Shown here in pieces: positions 27,103-36,869 of a DNA stretch of 64,000 nucleotides. The DNA is from Eggerthella lenta DSM 2243 (GTDB lineage Bacteria > Actinomycetota > Coriobacteriia > Coriobacteriales > Eggerthellaceae), in NCBI RefSeq assembly GCF_000024265.1, contig NC_013204.1:3104501-3168500 (forward strand). The letters are read 5' to 3'. Made by a program: the position numbers and the translations under genes. The notes below the pieces were generated by a model. That model was given only the letters and a program-made list of their open reading frames with translations, ran no database searches and was not told where the DNA came from. Within the stretch, counting starts at the first letter, position 1; each line of letters begins with the position of its first letter.

Positions 27103-28281
27103 TTACGGCTGCAGCAAGGGGTTCGTGTAGTCCAGATACACGAGGCCCAGCAGGAACGCGAACTCGCGATCGGGGGAATCGGGCATGCCGAGCACGTCCT
27201 TAGCTTTGCGCAGGCGGTAGCGAACGGTGTTCGGATGCTGATGCAACGCCTCGGCCGCCAGACGCAGGTCGCCGTAGGCGCGCGCGACCGCCTCGGCAGT
27301 CGCGGCAAGCTCGGTGCCGTGAAGATCGTCGTGCTCTTCCAGCAAGGCCCTGTGCAGCGCGGCCGTGCGCCAGAACAAGCGCCCCTCGTTGGCGGCCGCA
27401 CGAAACGCATCGTGATGCAGATCGGCCCAGCACACCACGCGATCGCCCTCAACCTGCGCCGTCTTCAACGCGGCAAGCGCCTCGCGCACGCTCATGTCGC
27501 CGTCGGAAAGCGGCGTCTCCTCGCCCACTCCCAGATGCACCTGGCCCGCAGCCAAAAGGCGCATCGTCAGGTCGCTTTCGGAGCGAGTTCGCACGCCGGC
27601 AGGAGGCTGCGCGTACGACACCAGCGCAAGCAACGCGCCATGGTAGCGGAAGGCGAACACCGCCTCCACCACATCGTCCCAATCGCGCTTGAACTCGGCC
27701 AACACGACGGTCATCGCGTCGAGCATGGCGTATAGGGAGCATTCGTCGTCCGCTTTCGGGGACGCCGCTATGCATTGGACGGTCGATCCGGTCGCCCCCG
27801 CCAGCTCGTACAACGCCGCACGGGCAGCATGCGGATCGTGCCCAGAAAGCAAGCCGTCCATGATGCGTCCCTTATCGGATTGCTCGCTGTCGCGCCGAAT
27901 CAGATCGAGCGCCTGATATGCCACCACTTCGTGGTAGCCGCCGTCGTACAAGTACATTGGCACGCCCGCCGCCTCGCTGGCAGCCCGCACGCGGTCGCTG
28001 ACGATGGGGCGATACGCTTTCTTCAGCGCAATACCCGAAACGCCGCGCGCTATCAGGACCAGAAGCGATCGCTCGGACAATTCCGGATCGTCGTGCGCGA
28101 ACCCCAGGTTCGTCACGATGAACTCGCCGGGAATGTACGATTCGTAGCCGCCGTCCTTATCGGGAGCGCAATCGAGGATGCCCACGTTGTGAACTTCTCG
28201 CAACTCGGCTCCTTCGCACAGCACCAGCGGCTGCACCTGTTCGAACGCCGGCAACGCAAGTATGTCCGCAACCGTGATCAC
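27103..28281 (-). CDS. PucR family transcriptional regulator (no. 1)
   Basis: A 392-residue protein. The N-terminal PucR domain starts VITVADILALPAFEQVQPL, and the C-terminal helix-turn-helix (HTH_30) reads LHQHPNTVRYRLRKAKDVLGM (about residues 345-370). PucR-type proteins control purine, polyamine and amino-acid catabolic genes. I chose the GTG at 28281 because AAGGAG lies 6 bases before it and it matches the start of the related PucR at 36074. It lies downstream of and co-oriented with the arginine operon (28612-33240), which it may regulate. Repeat copy R1 lies just upstream. Confidence 0.85.
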   Translation of the reverse strand: MITVADILALPAFEQVQPLVLCEGAELREVHNVGILDCAPDKDGGYESYIPGEFIVTNLGFAHDDPELSERSLLVLIARGVSGIALKKAYRPIVSDRVRAASEAAGVPMYLYDGGYHEVVAYQALDLIRRDSEQSDKGRIMDGLLSGHDPHAARAALYELAGATGSTVQCIAASPKADDECSLYAMLDAMTVVLAEFKRDWDDVVEAVFAFRYHGALLALVSYAQPPAGVRTRSESDLTMRLLAAGQVHLGVGEETPLSDGDMSVREALAALKTAQVEGDRVVCWADLHHDAFRAAANEGRLFWRTAALHRALLEEHDDLHGTELAATAEAVARAYGDLRLAAEALHQHPNTVRYRLRKAKDVLGMPDSPDREFAFLLGLVYLDYTNPLLQP

Positions 28282-28395
28282 GAGGAGCTCCTTCCGAAAC
28301 CTGTCACGGACATGATACGACGAGTCGCCGTCCTGCGCCACTTGGCGCATCCTGCCGTTCGACACGAAGCATCCAACCCGACTCGCGAGAAAAAT

Positions 28396-28555
28396 GGACG
28401 CGAAAGCGCACCCATGACAATTCCCGAGGCGTTTTCATGCCGCTCGCGCCGACCGACCCGGATGACGTTCGGCATAATGCCTGGTGGCGATTTTCCGCTT
28501 CGGAAAATCGGCGGTTCGCCATGGCGAACTTTGTCACAGGGGGCCGTTTGCGCCC
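28396..28555. repeat. Palindromic element family 1, copy R1 (160 bases)
   Basis: The left end (GCACCCATGACAATT at 28408) and right end (CCGTTTGCGCCCA) match the termini of R2-R4. An internal perfect 10-base hairpin, CGATTTTCCG-CTT-CGGAAAATCG, is present. It fills the 330-base gap between the hydroxyacid dehydrogenase stop and the PucR start, so it could act as terminator or leader. No gene is seen in the gap. Confidence 0.75.
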
Positions 28556-28611
28556 AGAACGCGCGCAGCGAGGGAGGGCCGTACTTGCGACGGCCCTCCC
28601 CCCGTTTCGCC

Positions 28612-29601
28612 CTACACCTCGTTGACCAGCTTGAATACCTTCTCCTTCTCGCCTTTCAGGAAATGGACGATGTTCTCGCAGCTCAAACGCTCTAGATCTT
28701 CGATAGCCGTGGTCGAGTAAAACGCAGAATGGGGCGTGATGATGACGTTGTCGCGTCCTACCAGCTTGTTCGAAGCCAGATCCGGAGTCTCGTCGTACAG
28801 CACGTCCGCGCCGAACGCACGGAGCTTGCCCGCATCGAGCGCGTCCACAAGCGCTTCCTCATCAACGCACAGGCCGCGGCCCAGGTTGATGAAGATAGGA
28901 CGTCGCGCCATCAAGTCGAACGCCGCCTCGTCGAAAAAGCGCACGTTGTCATCGGTCAAGCACATGTGGTTCACGATGATGTCGGCATGGGTCAGCAGCT
29001 CTTCCTTGCTCACGCGCGTCACTCCCCGTTCGGCGAACGCAGCGTCGTCAGCGTGCGGATCGCAGGCTATCACGCGCTTCACGAGGCCCATCGCCTTCTC
29101 GGCCGTGCATTTGCCGATCTTGCCGAACCCGACGATGCCCAGCACCTGATCCTCCAGACGCGGCCACTGGGGTGCCGCGGCGTAATCCCACTTGTGCCGC
29201 TCGTCGATCTCCCTCTGGTAGAACTTGAAGTGCTTGTTGAGCGCGCCCATGTACGCGATGGCGCTCTCGGCCACGTCCCACGTGCAGTACTCGCCCACCG
29301 GGCAGACCCCGATGCCCCGCTTCGTGGCCTCGTCCAGGTCAACCTGGTCGAACCCGGTAGAGTTCAGCGAAACCACCTTGAGCTTCGGCGCGCGATCCAT
29401 AGCCTCGGCATCCACCGTGACGAACGCCGTCAGCAACGCATCGGCATCGGCCACATGCTCGTAGAATTCATCACGCTTATCGTCCTCGTACTCGAGAACC
29501 TCGACCTCCACGTCCTCGCCCAGGCCCGCGCGCAGGGTTTCGATCTCCAGCGCGTGGTCGGGCATCATGCAATCGGCGTGATCGCAGATGAGAACCTTCA
29601 T
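28612..29601 (-). CDS. D-2-hydroxyacid dehydrogenase (NAD-dependent)
   Basis: A 329-residue enzyme of the D-isomer-specific 2-hydroxyacid dehydrogenase family. It has the Rossmann motif GFGKIG (about residues 157-162), the substrate-binding arginine in INLGRG, and the catalytic histidine in ITPHSAF near residue 295. It would interconvert a 2-oxoacid and a D-2-hydroxyacid; the substrate is unknown. It begins 27 bases after the deiminase gene and is the last gene of the operon with the carbamoyltransferase and transporter, an unusual partner for an arginine pathway. Confidence 0.9.
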   Translation of the reverse strand: MKVLICDHADCMMPDHALEIETLRAGLGEDVEVEVLEYEDDKRDEFYEHVADADALLTAFVTVDAEAMDRAPKLKVVSLNSTGFDQVDLDEATKRGIGVCPVGEYCTWDVAESAIAYMGALNKHFKFYQREIDERHKWDYAAAPQWPRLEDQVLGIVGFGKIGKCTAEKAMGLVKRVIACDPHADDAAFAERGVTRVSKEELLTHADIIVNHMCLTDDNVRFFDEAAFDLMARRPIFINLGRGLCVDEEALVDALDAGKLRAFGADVLYDETPDLASNKLVGRDNVIITPHSAFYSTTAIEDLERLSCENIVHFLKGEKEKVFKLVNEV

Positions 29602-29628
29602 GGCAACCCTTCTTTCGTCTCGACGAAG

Positions 29629-30489
29629 TTACGGACGCTCGATGGGCTGGGTCAGGCAGTGAGGACCGCCGCCCGCATGCAGGATCTGGTCGAGCGGCAC
29701 GTCGATCACGTCCAAGCCCAGCGCGCGCATCTTGTCGTTGATGTGCTTGTTCTTCTCGATTGCCACCACTTTGCCGTTGCCGATGCACTGCACGTTGCAG
29801 CCGTGCTTGTACATATCTTCGCTGGCCACGGGGATCAGCTCGAAATTGCGACGCTTCAGCATTTGCAGGAAGTTGTAGGGCAGCTGGTCGATGCAAGCCA
29901 GCGCCACCTGCGGGGCCACGATGTTGAAGATCATATCGAGATGCAGGTTGTCCGGCGGGCACGGCACGCCCACCACGGTGTAGCCGAACTTCTGCAGCTG
30001 GTCGCGCAGGTTGTCCACGCCGGCTTGGTCGGTACGATCCACCTGGCCGAACGCCAGCGTGTGCTCGTCGATCATCCAGAAGTCGCCGCCTTCCATGCAG
30101 CCCGCGTTCACGCGCGCCACGATGGGAACGCCCATCTCCTTCAGCTTCTCCTCGTACGCCACGGCCTCCACCTGACGGACCGGGTGGCGGAAGTGGCCGA
30201 TCACGGCGCCTTCCTTGATCATGCAACCGTAGTCGCGGGCGAACGTCATCACCTCGAACTCGGGGCGCGCCTCCACTTCGACCACTTCGATACCGTTGTC
30301 TTTGAACGCATCCACCAGCATCTGCCACTCGGCAACCATGACGTCGTTCTTTTCCTGGTCGCCCTTCTTCATCCACTCGGCGGTGATCACGTTGATGCCG
30401 TTGAACTGGTAGTACCGCGGCGAGCACATCATCACTTTCTTCAGCGGGTTCGTTGCGTTGGACACGTAGACCTTCTCTTCTTCAGCCAT
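29629..30489 (-). CDS. Arginine deiminase-family (guanidino-modifying) hydrolase, short form
   Basis: A 286-residue protein with the family active-site blocks: EGGDFWMID, LHLDMIF (catalytic histidine and aspartate) and GGGPHCLTQPIER with the nucleophilic cysteine near the C-terminus. True arginine deiminases are about 400 residues with an extra helical domain, so this short form resembles dimethylarginine hydrolases in size. The likely reaction releases citrulline (or a related ureido acid) that feeds the carbamoyltransferase in the same operon. It starts at the ATG after AAAGGAGCC. The exact guanidino substrate is uncertain. Confidence 0.82.
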   Translation of the reverse strand: MAEEEKVYVSNATNPLKKVMMCSPRYYQFNGINVITAEWMKKGDQEKNDVMVAEWQMLVDAFKDNGIEVVEVEARPEFEVMTFARDYGCMIKEGAVIGHFRHPVRQVEAVAYEEKLKEMGVPIVARVNAGCMEGGDFWMIDEHTLAFGQVDRTDQAGVDNLRDQLQKFGYTVVGVPCPPDNLHLDMIFNIVAPQVALACIDQLPYNFLQMLKRRNFELIPVASEDMYKHGCNVQCIGNGKVVAIEKNKHINDKMRALGLDVIDVPLDQILHAGGGPHCLTQPIERP

Positions 30490-30575
30490 GATAGGCTCCT
30501 TTCGTTTGACAGGTTGTTTGGGAAGCAGTTTGAGAAACCGGGGCGCGCGGGGCGCCCCGGGGGCAGCGCGGAGGG

Positions 30576-32090
30576 TTACAGCATCACGGCCACGGTGAGG
30601 AACACGCAGCACACCAGGAACAGGAAGCCCACGATGGGTGCGGCGCGCTTCACCCAGTCGCCGTAGCTCATGTGGGCAGCCGAAGTACAGGTCATCACCA
30701 CGATGGACGTAGGCGAGATCATCTTGGCCAGACCCAGCGCCATGCAGTAGATGGTCACCATGATGGCCACGTCCACGCCGGCGAACTGCGACAGCGCCGC
30801 CATGATGCCCATGGTCGCGGCCGCCAGCCCCGTCGACGAGGGAATGAGGCACGCGATGAGGAAGTAGCAGATCAGCGCCACAATCACGAACGCGACGGGA
30901 GGCAGGGCCGACAGCGTGCTCTCGCACATGTGCAAGATAGTGGGCGTGATCTGCCCGCCGTCCATCACCACTTGGATGCCTCGCGCCAGCGGCACGACGA
31001 ACGCGGTGGACACGAGCCCGGCAGCGCCCTTGATCAGCGTGTCGATGATCTTATCGGCCTTGTAGCGCATGACGATGCCCGCGAGCAACGTCATCACCAT
31101 CACGAGCATGGCGATCTCGGGGAAGTACCACGAACCGAACGGCGTGATGTCGCTGCCCAGCACCTCGCGCAGCACCGGCGTGACGCCGATCCACGACACG
31201 AACTGCTCGAAGAACGTCCAATCAGGGTTGATGGAAGTCCACGGCACGCACCCCACCACCATGATGGCGAACGTGAGGACGAAGATGGCCAGCACGCCCT
31301 TCTGACGGCCGGACAGCTCCAAGTTCTCGTCAGCCGAAACCGGGAACTCGATAAGATCGAGCTTGCGACGGAAGAACTGGACCGACTTCTCGGGATGAGC
31401 CTTCACCTTGTCGGCGTAGCGGTTGATGATGAAGATGACGAGTCCCGTGAACACCACCAGCATCAGCACGCGCATGCCCATGCCGTCGCCGGCCGAGATG
31501 CCCGCGATACCCGACGCGATACCCGTGGCGAACGGGTTCACCGTCGAGGCCAGGCAGCCGGCCTGCGTGCCCAGCACCACGATCATGATGGCCACCACGG
31601 TGTCCAGCCCCAGCGCCAGGATCACCGGCACGAACATGAGGAAGTACACGATTCCTTCCTCGTAGGCACCCTCCAAGGTGCCGAGGAACGACATGAGGCA
31701 TACAAGGATGGCGATAAGCAGGTGCATATTGTTCTGGTTCTTCATGGTGATGCGCTTGAGCGCCGTCTTCACCGCACCGGTTTCCTCCATCATCTCGAGG
31801 AAGCTGCCGAACAGCAAGATGGTCAGCGAGATGGCGATGGCGCCGCTGATGGCGCCCGAACCCAGCATGCCCGTGATGGGCGCCATGAACACGTCCCACA
31901 ACCCTTGCGGGTTGGACTCCACGATGTGGTACGTCCCCGAAATAGCGTCGCCGTTGGCGTTCAGCTCGTACGCGCCGCCCGGCACGAACCAGCTGAGCAC
32001 GGCGATGAAGCAGATGACCCCGAACAGGATGACGTAGGTGTTCGGCATCTTGAATTTCTTCTTGCCCTTCTCGGGCTCGTTGTCTGACAT
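30576..32090 (-). CDS. YfcC/ArcD-type membrane transporter, probable arginine/ornithine exchanger
   Basis: A 504-residue polytopic protein of the YfcC (C4-dicarboxylate anaerobic carrier-like) family. It has about a dozen hydrophobic segments, a family-typical SWFVPGGAYE near the N-terminus and a C-terminal IPSSTGLAAATMGIMA. Members associated with deiminase operons act as arginine/ornithine antiporters. Its position between the carbamoyltransferase and deiminase genes supports that role here. The ATG at 32090 has AGGAGCATCC upstream. Confidence 0.85.
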   Translation of the reverse strand: MSDNEPEKGKKKFKMPNTYVILFGVICFIAVLSWFVPGGAYELNANGDAISGTYHIVESNPQGLWDVFMAPITGMLGSGAISGAIAISLTILLFGSFLEMMEETGAVKTALKRITMKNQNNMHLLIAILVCLMSFLGTLEGAYEEGIVYFLMFVPVILALGLDTVVAIMIVVLGTQAGCLASTVNPFATGIASGIAGISAGDGMGMRVLMLVVFTGLVIFIINRYADKVKAHPEKSVQFFRRKLDLIEFPVSADENLELSGRQKGVLAIFVLTFAIMVVGCVPWTSINPDWTFFEQFVSWIGVTPVLREVLGSDITPFGSWYFPEIAMLVMVMTLLAGIVMRYKADKIIDTLIKGAAGLVSTAFVVPLARGIQVVMDGGQITPTILHMCESTLSALPPVAFVIVALICYFLIACLIPSSTGLAAATMGIMAALSQFAGVDVAIMVTIYCMALGLAKMISPTSIVVMTCTSAAHMSYGDWVKRAAPIVGFLFLVCCVFLTVAVML

Positions 32091-32223
32091 GGATGCTCCT
32101 CTCCTCGACGCTTCCGGCACAGCGGGGCGCAGCTGCCCAAGGGTGCCGCAGAAGCGGCATCCTCGCAGACAGAGCCTGCCGTGCGACCCTGCGCAGAGCC
32201 GCACGGCGTACCGGGAAGCGTGT

Positions 32224-33240
32224 TTAGACGCAGGGGATGTACAGATCGCCCAGGGTGGCCGCCATGATGGCCTTGATGGTGTGCATGCGGTTCTCAGCCT
32301 GCTGGAACTGGCGGCCGTGGTCGGAATAGAACACCTCGTCGGTAACTTCCATCTCCTTCACGCCGAAGCGCTCGGCCATATCGGCGGCGTACTCGGTCTC
32401 CGCATTATGGAAGGCCGGCAGGCAGTGCAGGAAGATGTAGTCCGGGTTCTTCACGTGCGACAGCAGCTCGGCGTTCACCTGGTAGGGCGACATGAGCTTC
32501 ACGCGCTCGGCGAACTGGGACTCCTCGCCCATGGCCGCCCACACGTTCGTGTAGATGGCGTCGGCGTTCGCAACGGCCTCCACCGGGTCGTTCGTCACCG
32601 TGATGGTAGCGCCGCTCTCGGCGGCGAAGGCCCGCGCCACCTCGACGATGGCCGGGTCGGGCTCGAGTTCGGCCGGCGTGGCGTTCACGTAGTTCACGCC
32701 CAGGATGGCGCTGGTGATCATGAGGGAGTTCTGCACGTTGTTGCGTCCCTGGCCGCAGTAGGCCAGCGTGAGGCCCTCCAGCGTGCCGAAGTTCTCCTTC
32801 ATGGTCATGAAGTCGGCCAGCATCTGGGTGGGATGCTCCTTGTCGGTGAGGCCGTTCCACACCGGCACGCCGCTGTACTTCGCCAGATCCTCGACGTGCT
32901 CCTGCTTGAAGCCGCGGAACTCGATGCCGTCGAACATGCTGCCCAGCACCAGCGCGGTGTCGCGCACCGTCTCCTTCTTGCCCAGCTGGATGTCGTTCTT
33001 GCCCAGATACTCGGGGTGCGCGCCCAGGTCGATGCACGCGGTGGTGAACGCGGCGCGGGTGCGGGTGGACGTCTTCTCGAACAAGAGCGCGATGTTCTTG
33101 CCTGCGAGGTAGCGATGCTCGACGCCCCACTTCTTCAGGTCTTTGAGATGTTCGGCGAACCCGATGAGGTACATCAGCTCGTCTTTCGTGTAGTCCCTCG
33201 TGGAGAGGAGGCTGCGTCCCTGGAATACCGACTCGGTCAT
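32224..33240 (-). CDS. arcB: Ornithine carbamoyltransferase (catabolic)
   Basis: A 338-residue enzyme with the carbamoyl-phosphate motif STRTR (about residues 57-61), HPTQ (about 137) and the ornithine-binding HCLP (about 268). It interconverts citrulline plus phosphate and ornithine plus carbamoyl phosphate. First gene of an operon with an exchanger, a deiminase-family enzyme and a D-2-hydroxyacid dehydrogenase, so it probably runs in the catabolic direction (arcB rather than argF). No carbamate kinase gene is adjacent. The start has GAAAGGAGC upstream. Confidence 0.92.
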   Translation of the reverse strand: MTESVFQGRSLLSTRDYTKDELMYLIGFAEHLKDLKKWGVEHRYLAGKNIALLFEKTSTRTRAAFTTACIDLGAHPEYLGKNDIQLGKKETVRDTALVLGSMFDGIEFRGFKQEHVEDLAKYSGVPVWNGLTDKEHPTQMLADFMTMKENFGTLEGLTLAYCGQGRNNVQNSLMITSAILGVNYVNATPAELEPDPAIVEVARAFAAESGATITVTNDPVEAVANADAIYTNVWAAMGEESQFAERVKLMSPYQVNAELLSHVKNPDYIFLHCLPAFHNAETEYAADMAERFGVKEMEVTDEVFYSDHGRQFQQAENRMHTIKAIMAATLGDLYIPCV

Positions 33241-33373
33241 GTGAAGCTCCTTTCGATGGATGCTCTTGCGCCCTAATCCCCGACGGACGCCGCGCCCGAT
33301 GGTGCGACCCCTCCTGGCAGGCCAGGTTACGAGAAGCATCATACGCAGCGGCGAGAGGGAGCCCCTCTGGACA

Positions 33374-33408
33374 GTCGGACAAAACCCGAGCCGCGCGCTT
33401 TGTCCGAC
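33374..33408. promoter_or_regulatory. Inverted-repeat operator between arcB and the symporter gene
   Basis: A perfect 10-base inverted repeat, GTCGGACAAA (33374) and TTTGTCCGAC (33399), with a 15-base spacer. It lies in the 246-base divergent control region. Its size suits a dimeric regulator such as one of the flanking PucR proteins. Confidence 0.5.
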
Positions 33409-33486
33409 CGAACAAGGGACACAGGGCAACAGGAATCTAGGATGAAAGCGCGCAAGCGGGTTCTTCCAACGGAGCGGGGGTCGCAG

Positions 33487-34893
33487 ATGGTTCTATCGCC
33501 TATCGACTACGTCATCATCGCGTTGTACTTCATCGTCATCGTGGCCATCGGCTTCATCGCGGCGCGGTTCGCGAAAACGAAGGAAGATTACCTCGTGGCC
33601 GGCAGGCGGCTGTCGTTTCCCCTGTTCTTCGGCTGCATGGCCGCGCTCACGCTGGGCGGCGGCTCCACTATCGGCAGCGCCCAGCTGGGCTACGAGTTCG
33701 GGCTCGGCGGCATCTGGCTCAACCTGAGCATCGGACTGGGGCTCGTCGCGGCCGGCTTCCTGGTTACCAGCAAGCTTTCGAAGCTGCGCGCTCTCAGCGT
33801 GAACGAGGTGGTGGAGAGCAGCTACGGCCCCATCGCCCGCGTGTTCAGCTCGGCGCTCACGCTCATCTACACGCTCACGCTGAGCGTGGTGCAGGTCATC
33901 TCCATCGGCACCATCATCAACGGCGTGACGGGCATCGACGCCACGCTGTCCATGCTGGTAGGAGGCGGCATCGTCATCCTGTACACGTTCGTGGGAGGCA
34001 TGTGGTCGGTCACCATGACCGACATCGTGCAGTTCGTGGTGAAAACGGTGGGCATCCTCATCCTGGCCCCCATCTTCTGCATCTCGGCGGCGGGCGGCTG
34101 GGACGCGCTCGTCAGCAAGGTGCCCGAGGCGTACCTGTCGGTGGGCAGCATGGGCTTCGACAAGAGCTTCGCCTACCTCGTGCTGTACGTGCCGGGGCTC
34201 ATCATCGGCCAGGACATCTGGCAGCGCATCTTCACCGCGAAGAACGAGAAGGTGTCGAAAACGGGCACCGTCTGCGCGGGCGTGTACAGCGTATTCTACG
34301 CGCTGGCCACCGTCGTCATCGGCATGAGCGTGTTCGTGCTGCTGCCCCACCTGGACAACCCTCAGAACGCGTTCGTGGTGGGCGTGTCCACGTTCTTGCC
34401 GGTCGGGGTGCGCGGGCTGATCTTGGCGGCGGCGATGGCGGCCACGATGTCGGTGTCGAGCGGCACCATCCTGGCGTCGTCCACCATCCTGTACAACGAC
34501 CTGTACCTGCGGTTCGTCCGCAAAGGAGCGGCCCAGGGCACGGCGCACCTCAAGGAAGTGACCATCACGCGTCTGTTCGCCCTGCTCATCGGCGTGGTGG
34601 TGATGGTGTGCTCGCTGTGGATCAACGATGTGCTGGTGGGGATCGACATCTGCTACGGGTACCTGTCGGGCTGCGTGTTCGTGCCGCTGGTGGCCAGTTT
34701 CGTGCTCAAGCGGTTCAGCCCGAAAGCGGGGCTGTACGCGCTGGGCGCGAGCACCGTGGCGGTGACGGGCTGCTTCGTCGTCGTGGGAACAGCAAGCTCA
34801 GTCCCCATCGTCGCAGGCATGGCATCGGGGCTCGTAGCGTACGCAGCGGCGAACCTTCTCAGCAAGCAGAAGGTGCCCTCGCCGTTTGAATGA
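33487..34893 (+). CDS. Sodium:solute symporter family transporter
   Basis: A 468-residue protein with the 13-helix SSS layout and family features. These include [19 protein letters not shown] after the first helix, the conserved [18 protein letters not shown] segment, and [16 protein letters not shown] in helix 8. It takes up a small organic solute with Na+; neighbours suggest an amino acid, polyamine or purine-type nitrogen compound, but this is inference. ATG 33487 was preferred to 33442, which lacks a ribosome site. It is divergent from arcB and convergent with the second PucR gene. Confidence 0.88.
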   Translation: MVLSPIDYVIIALYFIVIVAIGFIAARFAKTKEDYLVAGRRLSFPLFFGCMAALTLGGGSTIGSAQLGYEFGLGGIWLNLSIGLGLVAAGFLVTSKLSKLRALSVNEVVESSYGPIARVFSSALTLIYTLTLSVVQVISIGTIINGVTGIDATLSMLVGGGIVILYTFVGGMWSVTMTDIVQFVVKTVGILILAPIFCISAAGGWDALVSKVPEAYLSVGSMGFDKSFAYLVLYVPGLIIGQDIWQRIFTAKNEKVSKTGTVCAGVYSVFYALATVVIGMSVFVLLPHLDNPQNAFVVGVSTFLPVGVRGLILAAAMAATMSVSSGTILASSTILYNDLYLRFVRKGAAQGTAHLKEVTITRLFALLIGVVVMVCSLWINDVLVGIDICYGYLSGCVFVPLVASFVLKRFSPKAGLYALGASTVAVTGCFVVVGTASSVPIVAGMASGLVAYAAANLLSKQKVPSPFE

Positions 34894-34915
34894 GGCGTTA
34901 ACCCGTTCCCTTGCC

Positions 34916-36074
34916 TCACCCCAACTCGGGCAGGAACACCAGGCTGAGCAGGTTGATGAACACCTTGTCGTCCTCATGGGGAATGCCCAACACGGCCTTC
35001 ATCTTGCGCATGCGGTAACGCACGGTGTTCGGATGCTGGTGAAGCTCCTCGGCGATAGCCTTCACGTCGCCGTGCCAGTTCACCAGCGCCTCAGCCGTAC
35101 GCACGAGCTCAGTGCCGTGCTCGTCGTCATAGCCGGCCAGCATCGAGCGGTACAGCTCGCTCGCGCTCATGAACAGGCGGTCGTAGCGCGCGGCGCTGGC
35201 GAATGCCGACAGATGCAGGCCCGACCAGCGCGCCAGCTGCTCGCCGTGGCGCTGCGCACTCGCGGCTGCGGCAAGCGCCTGGCGGATAGCCAGGTCGCCA
35301 TCGCACAGGTGCACCGCCTCGCTCACGCCGCAGTGCAGGCTGCCTTCCACCGAGGTCACGGCGATGCAGCGGCGCTCGGCGGCCGCCCGCTCCTCATCGC
35401 TGGCCGAGCCGTAGGATACGAACGCCAGGATATGATCGCGGTAGCGGCACACGCTGGCCGACTCGACGATCGCGCACCCGTCCCTCACCGTCCCCAGCCC
35501 AGAGGACACCGAGTCGAGCATGGCGTAGAACGAGCACGGGTCGCCCGCGCGCAGGGCGAACGCGAAGCACTGCAGCTTCGAGCCCGTCACGCCCACGAGC
35601 GCGCTCAGCCTCGTACGCACCCGGTCGCCGTCGTGGGCGGTTCAGCAGCTCGTCGAGGGCCTTGCCCTTGTCCAGCTCGTCGCGATCGCGCTGCAGCAGA
35701 TCGAGCGATTGGTACGCCACCGTCTCGTGGTAAGCGCCGTCGTACAGATAAAGCGGCACCCCGCGCGCCGTGCTTTCCTTGCGCACGGCGTCGCTGATGG
35801 GAGGCTCGTAGACGGTTTTGACGGCGATGGCGGCCACGTCGCGGCGCAGCATCGTCAGCAGCGACTTCTCGGCCATGCCAGGGTTGCCGAACGCGAACCC
35901 GAGGTTCGTGAGGATGAGTTCGCCCGCCACGTATACACTGTATTCGTTGTAGTCGGGAGGACAGTCGAGGATGCCCACGTTGCGCACCTCGCGCCGCTCC
36001 GCTCCCTCGCAGGGAGCGACCAGCTCCACGTTCTTGAACGCCGGCAATGCGATAATGTCCGCAACGGTAACCAA
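34916..36074 (-). pseudogene. PucR family transcriptional regulator (no. 2), frameshifted
   Basis: The N-terminal half (VTVADIIALPAFKNVELV ...) is in one frame and the C-terminal half with the helix-turn-helix (LHQHPNTVRYRMRKMKAVLG) in another. At the junction, removing one base from the GGG at 35635-35637 (CCC on the coding strand) restores a smooth reading LLNRHDGDRVRTRLSALVG, aligned with PucR no. 1 (GHDPHAARAALYELAG). It is either a true frameshift or a sequencing error. The TTG at 36074 has GGAGGGG upstream. Repeat copy R2 lies about 200 bases upstream. It was probably the regulator of the adjacent symporter or the arginine operon. Confidence 0.75.
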
Positions 36075-36271
36075 CAGCCCCTCCGTCCCATCGCGCATGA
36101 GAAGCGATCTTCCAAGAAGATGCAATACGGTACGCATGATACCGCATCGCGAGGAGCGCGTTCGGACGACCGGCCGCGCTTGACGAGAATTACGCGTGCG
36201 AACCGAAAAGCCCCCCCCGGCCTCGATCTCGAAGAGGCGACCCTCCAGGAGCTAGGTCATCCTGCCGACGT

Positions 36272-36432
36272 GGCCGCAAAATGCTTCCCATGACAATTTC
36301 GCAAGCGTTTTCGAGCTGCTCGCACCCGCAAACACGGGCGTCACCCACCATAATGCCTGGTCGCAACTTCGCTGATTCGAGAATTCGCCAGTTCGTGACG
36401 GCAAACTTTGCCATGGGTGCCGCTTTGCGCCC
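36272..36432. repeat. Palindromic element family 1, copy R2 (161 bases)
   Basis: The left end has TTCCCATGACAATTTC (36285) and the right end AACTTTGCCATGGGTGCCG with TTTGCGCCCA (36423). It shares CATAATGCCTGGT with R1. It lies in the 581-base gap between the PucR gene and the 42-residue ORF. The remainder of the gap holds only a small CTTACG/CGTAAG palindrome (36558-36572) and a TATAGT box at 36616-36621. Confidence 0.75.
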
Positions 36433-36655
36433 AGCTCCGCACACAGTCCGCAACCGCCCCGAGCGAGAGGCACCTGAACGGGAATCCTTTCGACAGAGGG
36501 CGGAAACGTCGCTTCCCCACGCGACCTCACACCTGCGCTTTGCCGGGAACCCTCGTCTTACGAAGACGTAAGCTGAGTGTAAGCGGCGGTCAAGGTGTCC
36601 GTCATGCGCTCACGGTATAGTTGAACCCGTGAACGCACGATACGAGGAGATCGCC

Positions 36656-36784
36656 ATGAGCAAACCGTTGAGCATCGCCTGCAAAGCCGTCGGCGCAACC
36701 GTCATCATAGGAGCATTCGTGCTGGTGGCCTGTCTGTTCTCGGAGAGCAGCCGCACCATGTATCCGATCAGCCGCACCCGCTGA
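36656..36784 (+). CDS. Small single-span membrane protein (42 residues)
   Basis: ATG preceded by GAGGAGATCGCC and, further up, a TATAGT -10 box. One hydrophobic helix (VGATVIIGAFVLVACLF) is followed by a polar tail ending ISRTR. No family recognised. Promoter plus ribosome site make it a credible small gene that is easily missed by annotation. Confidence 0.55.
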   Translation: MSKPLSIACKAVGATVIIGAFVLVACLFSESSRTMYPISRTR

Positions 36785-36869
36785 GCCCCAACCGGCGACC
36801 AGCCGCCCGCGCCGCGGAGGCCGTAAAACCCGCGCGCCGCATGCTGCGCGAACCCGCGCGCCGCGCGCT

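Noticed and set aside
28396-36432. R1 and R2 as PucR operators
   Set aside because: Both lie upstream of PucR genes, but R3 and R4 of the same family are far from any PucR gene, so a general repeat family explains them better.
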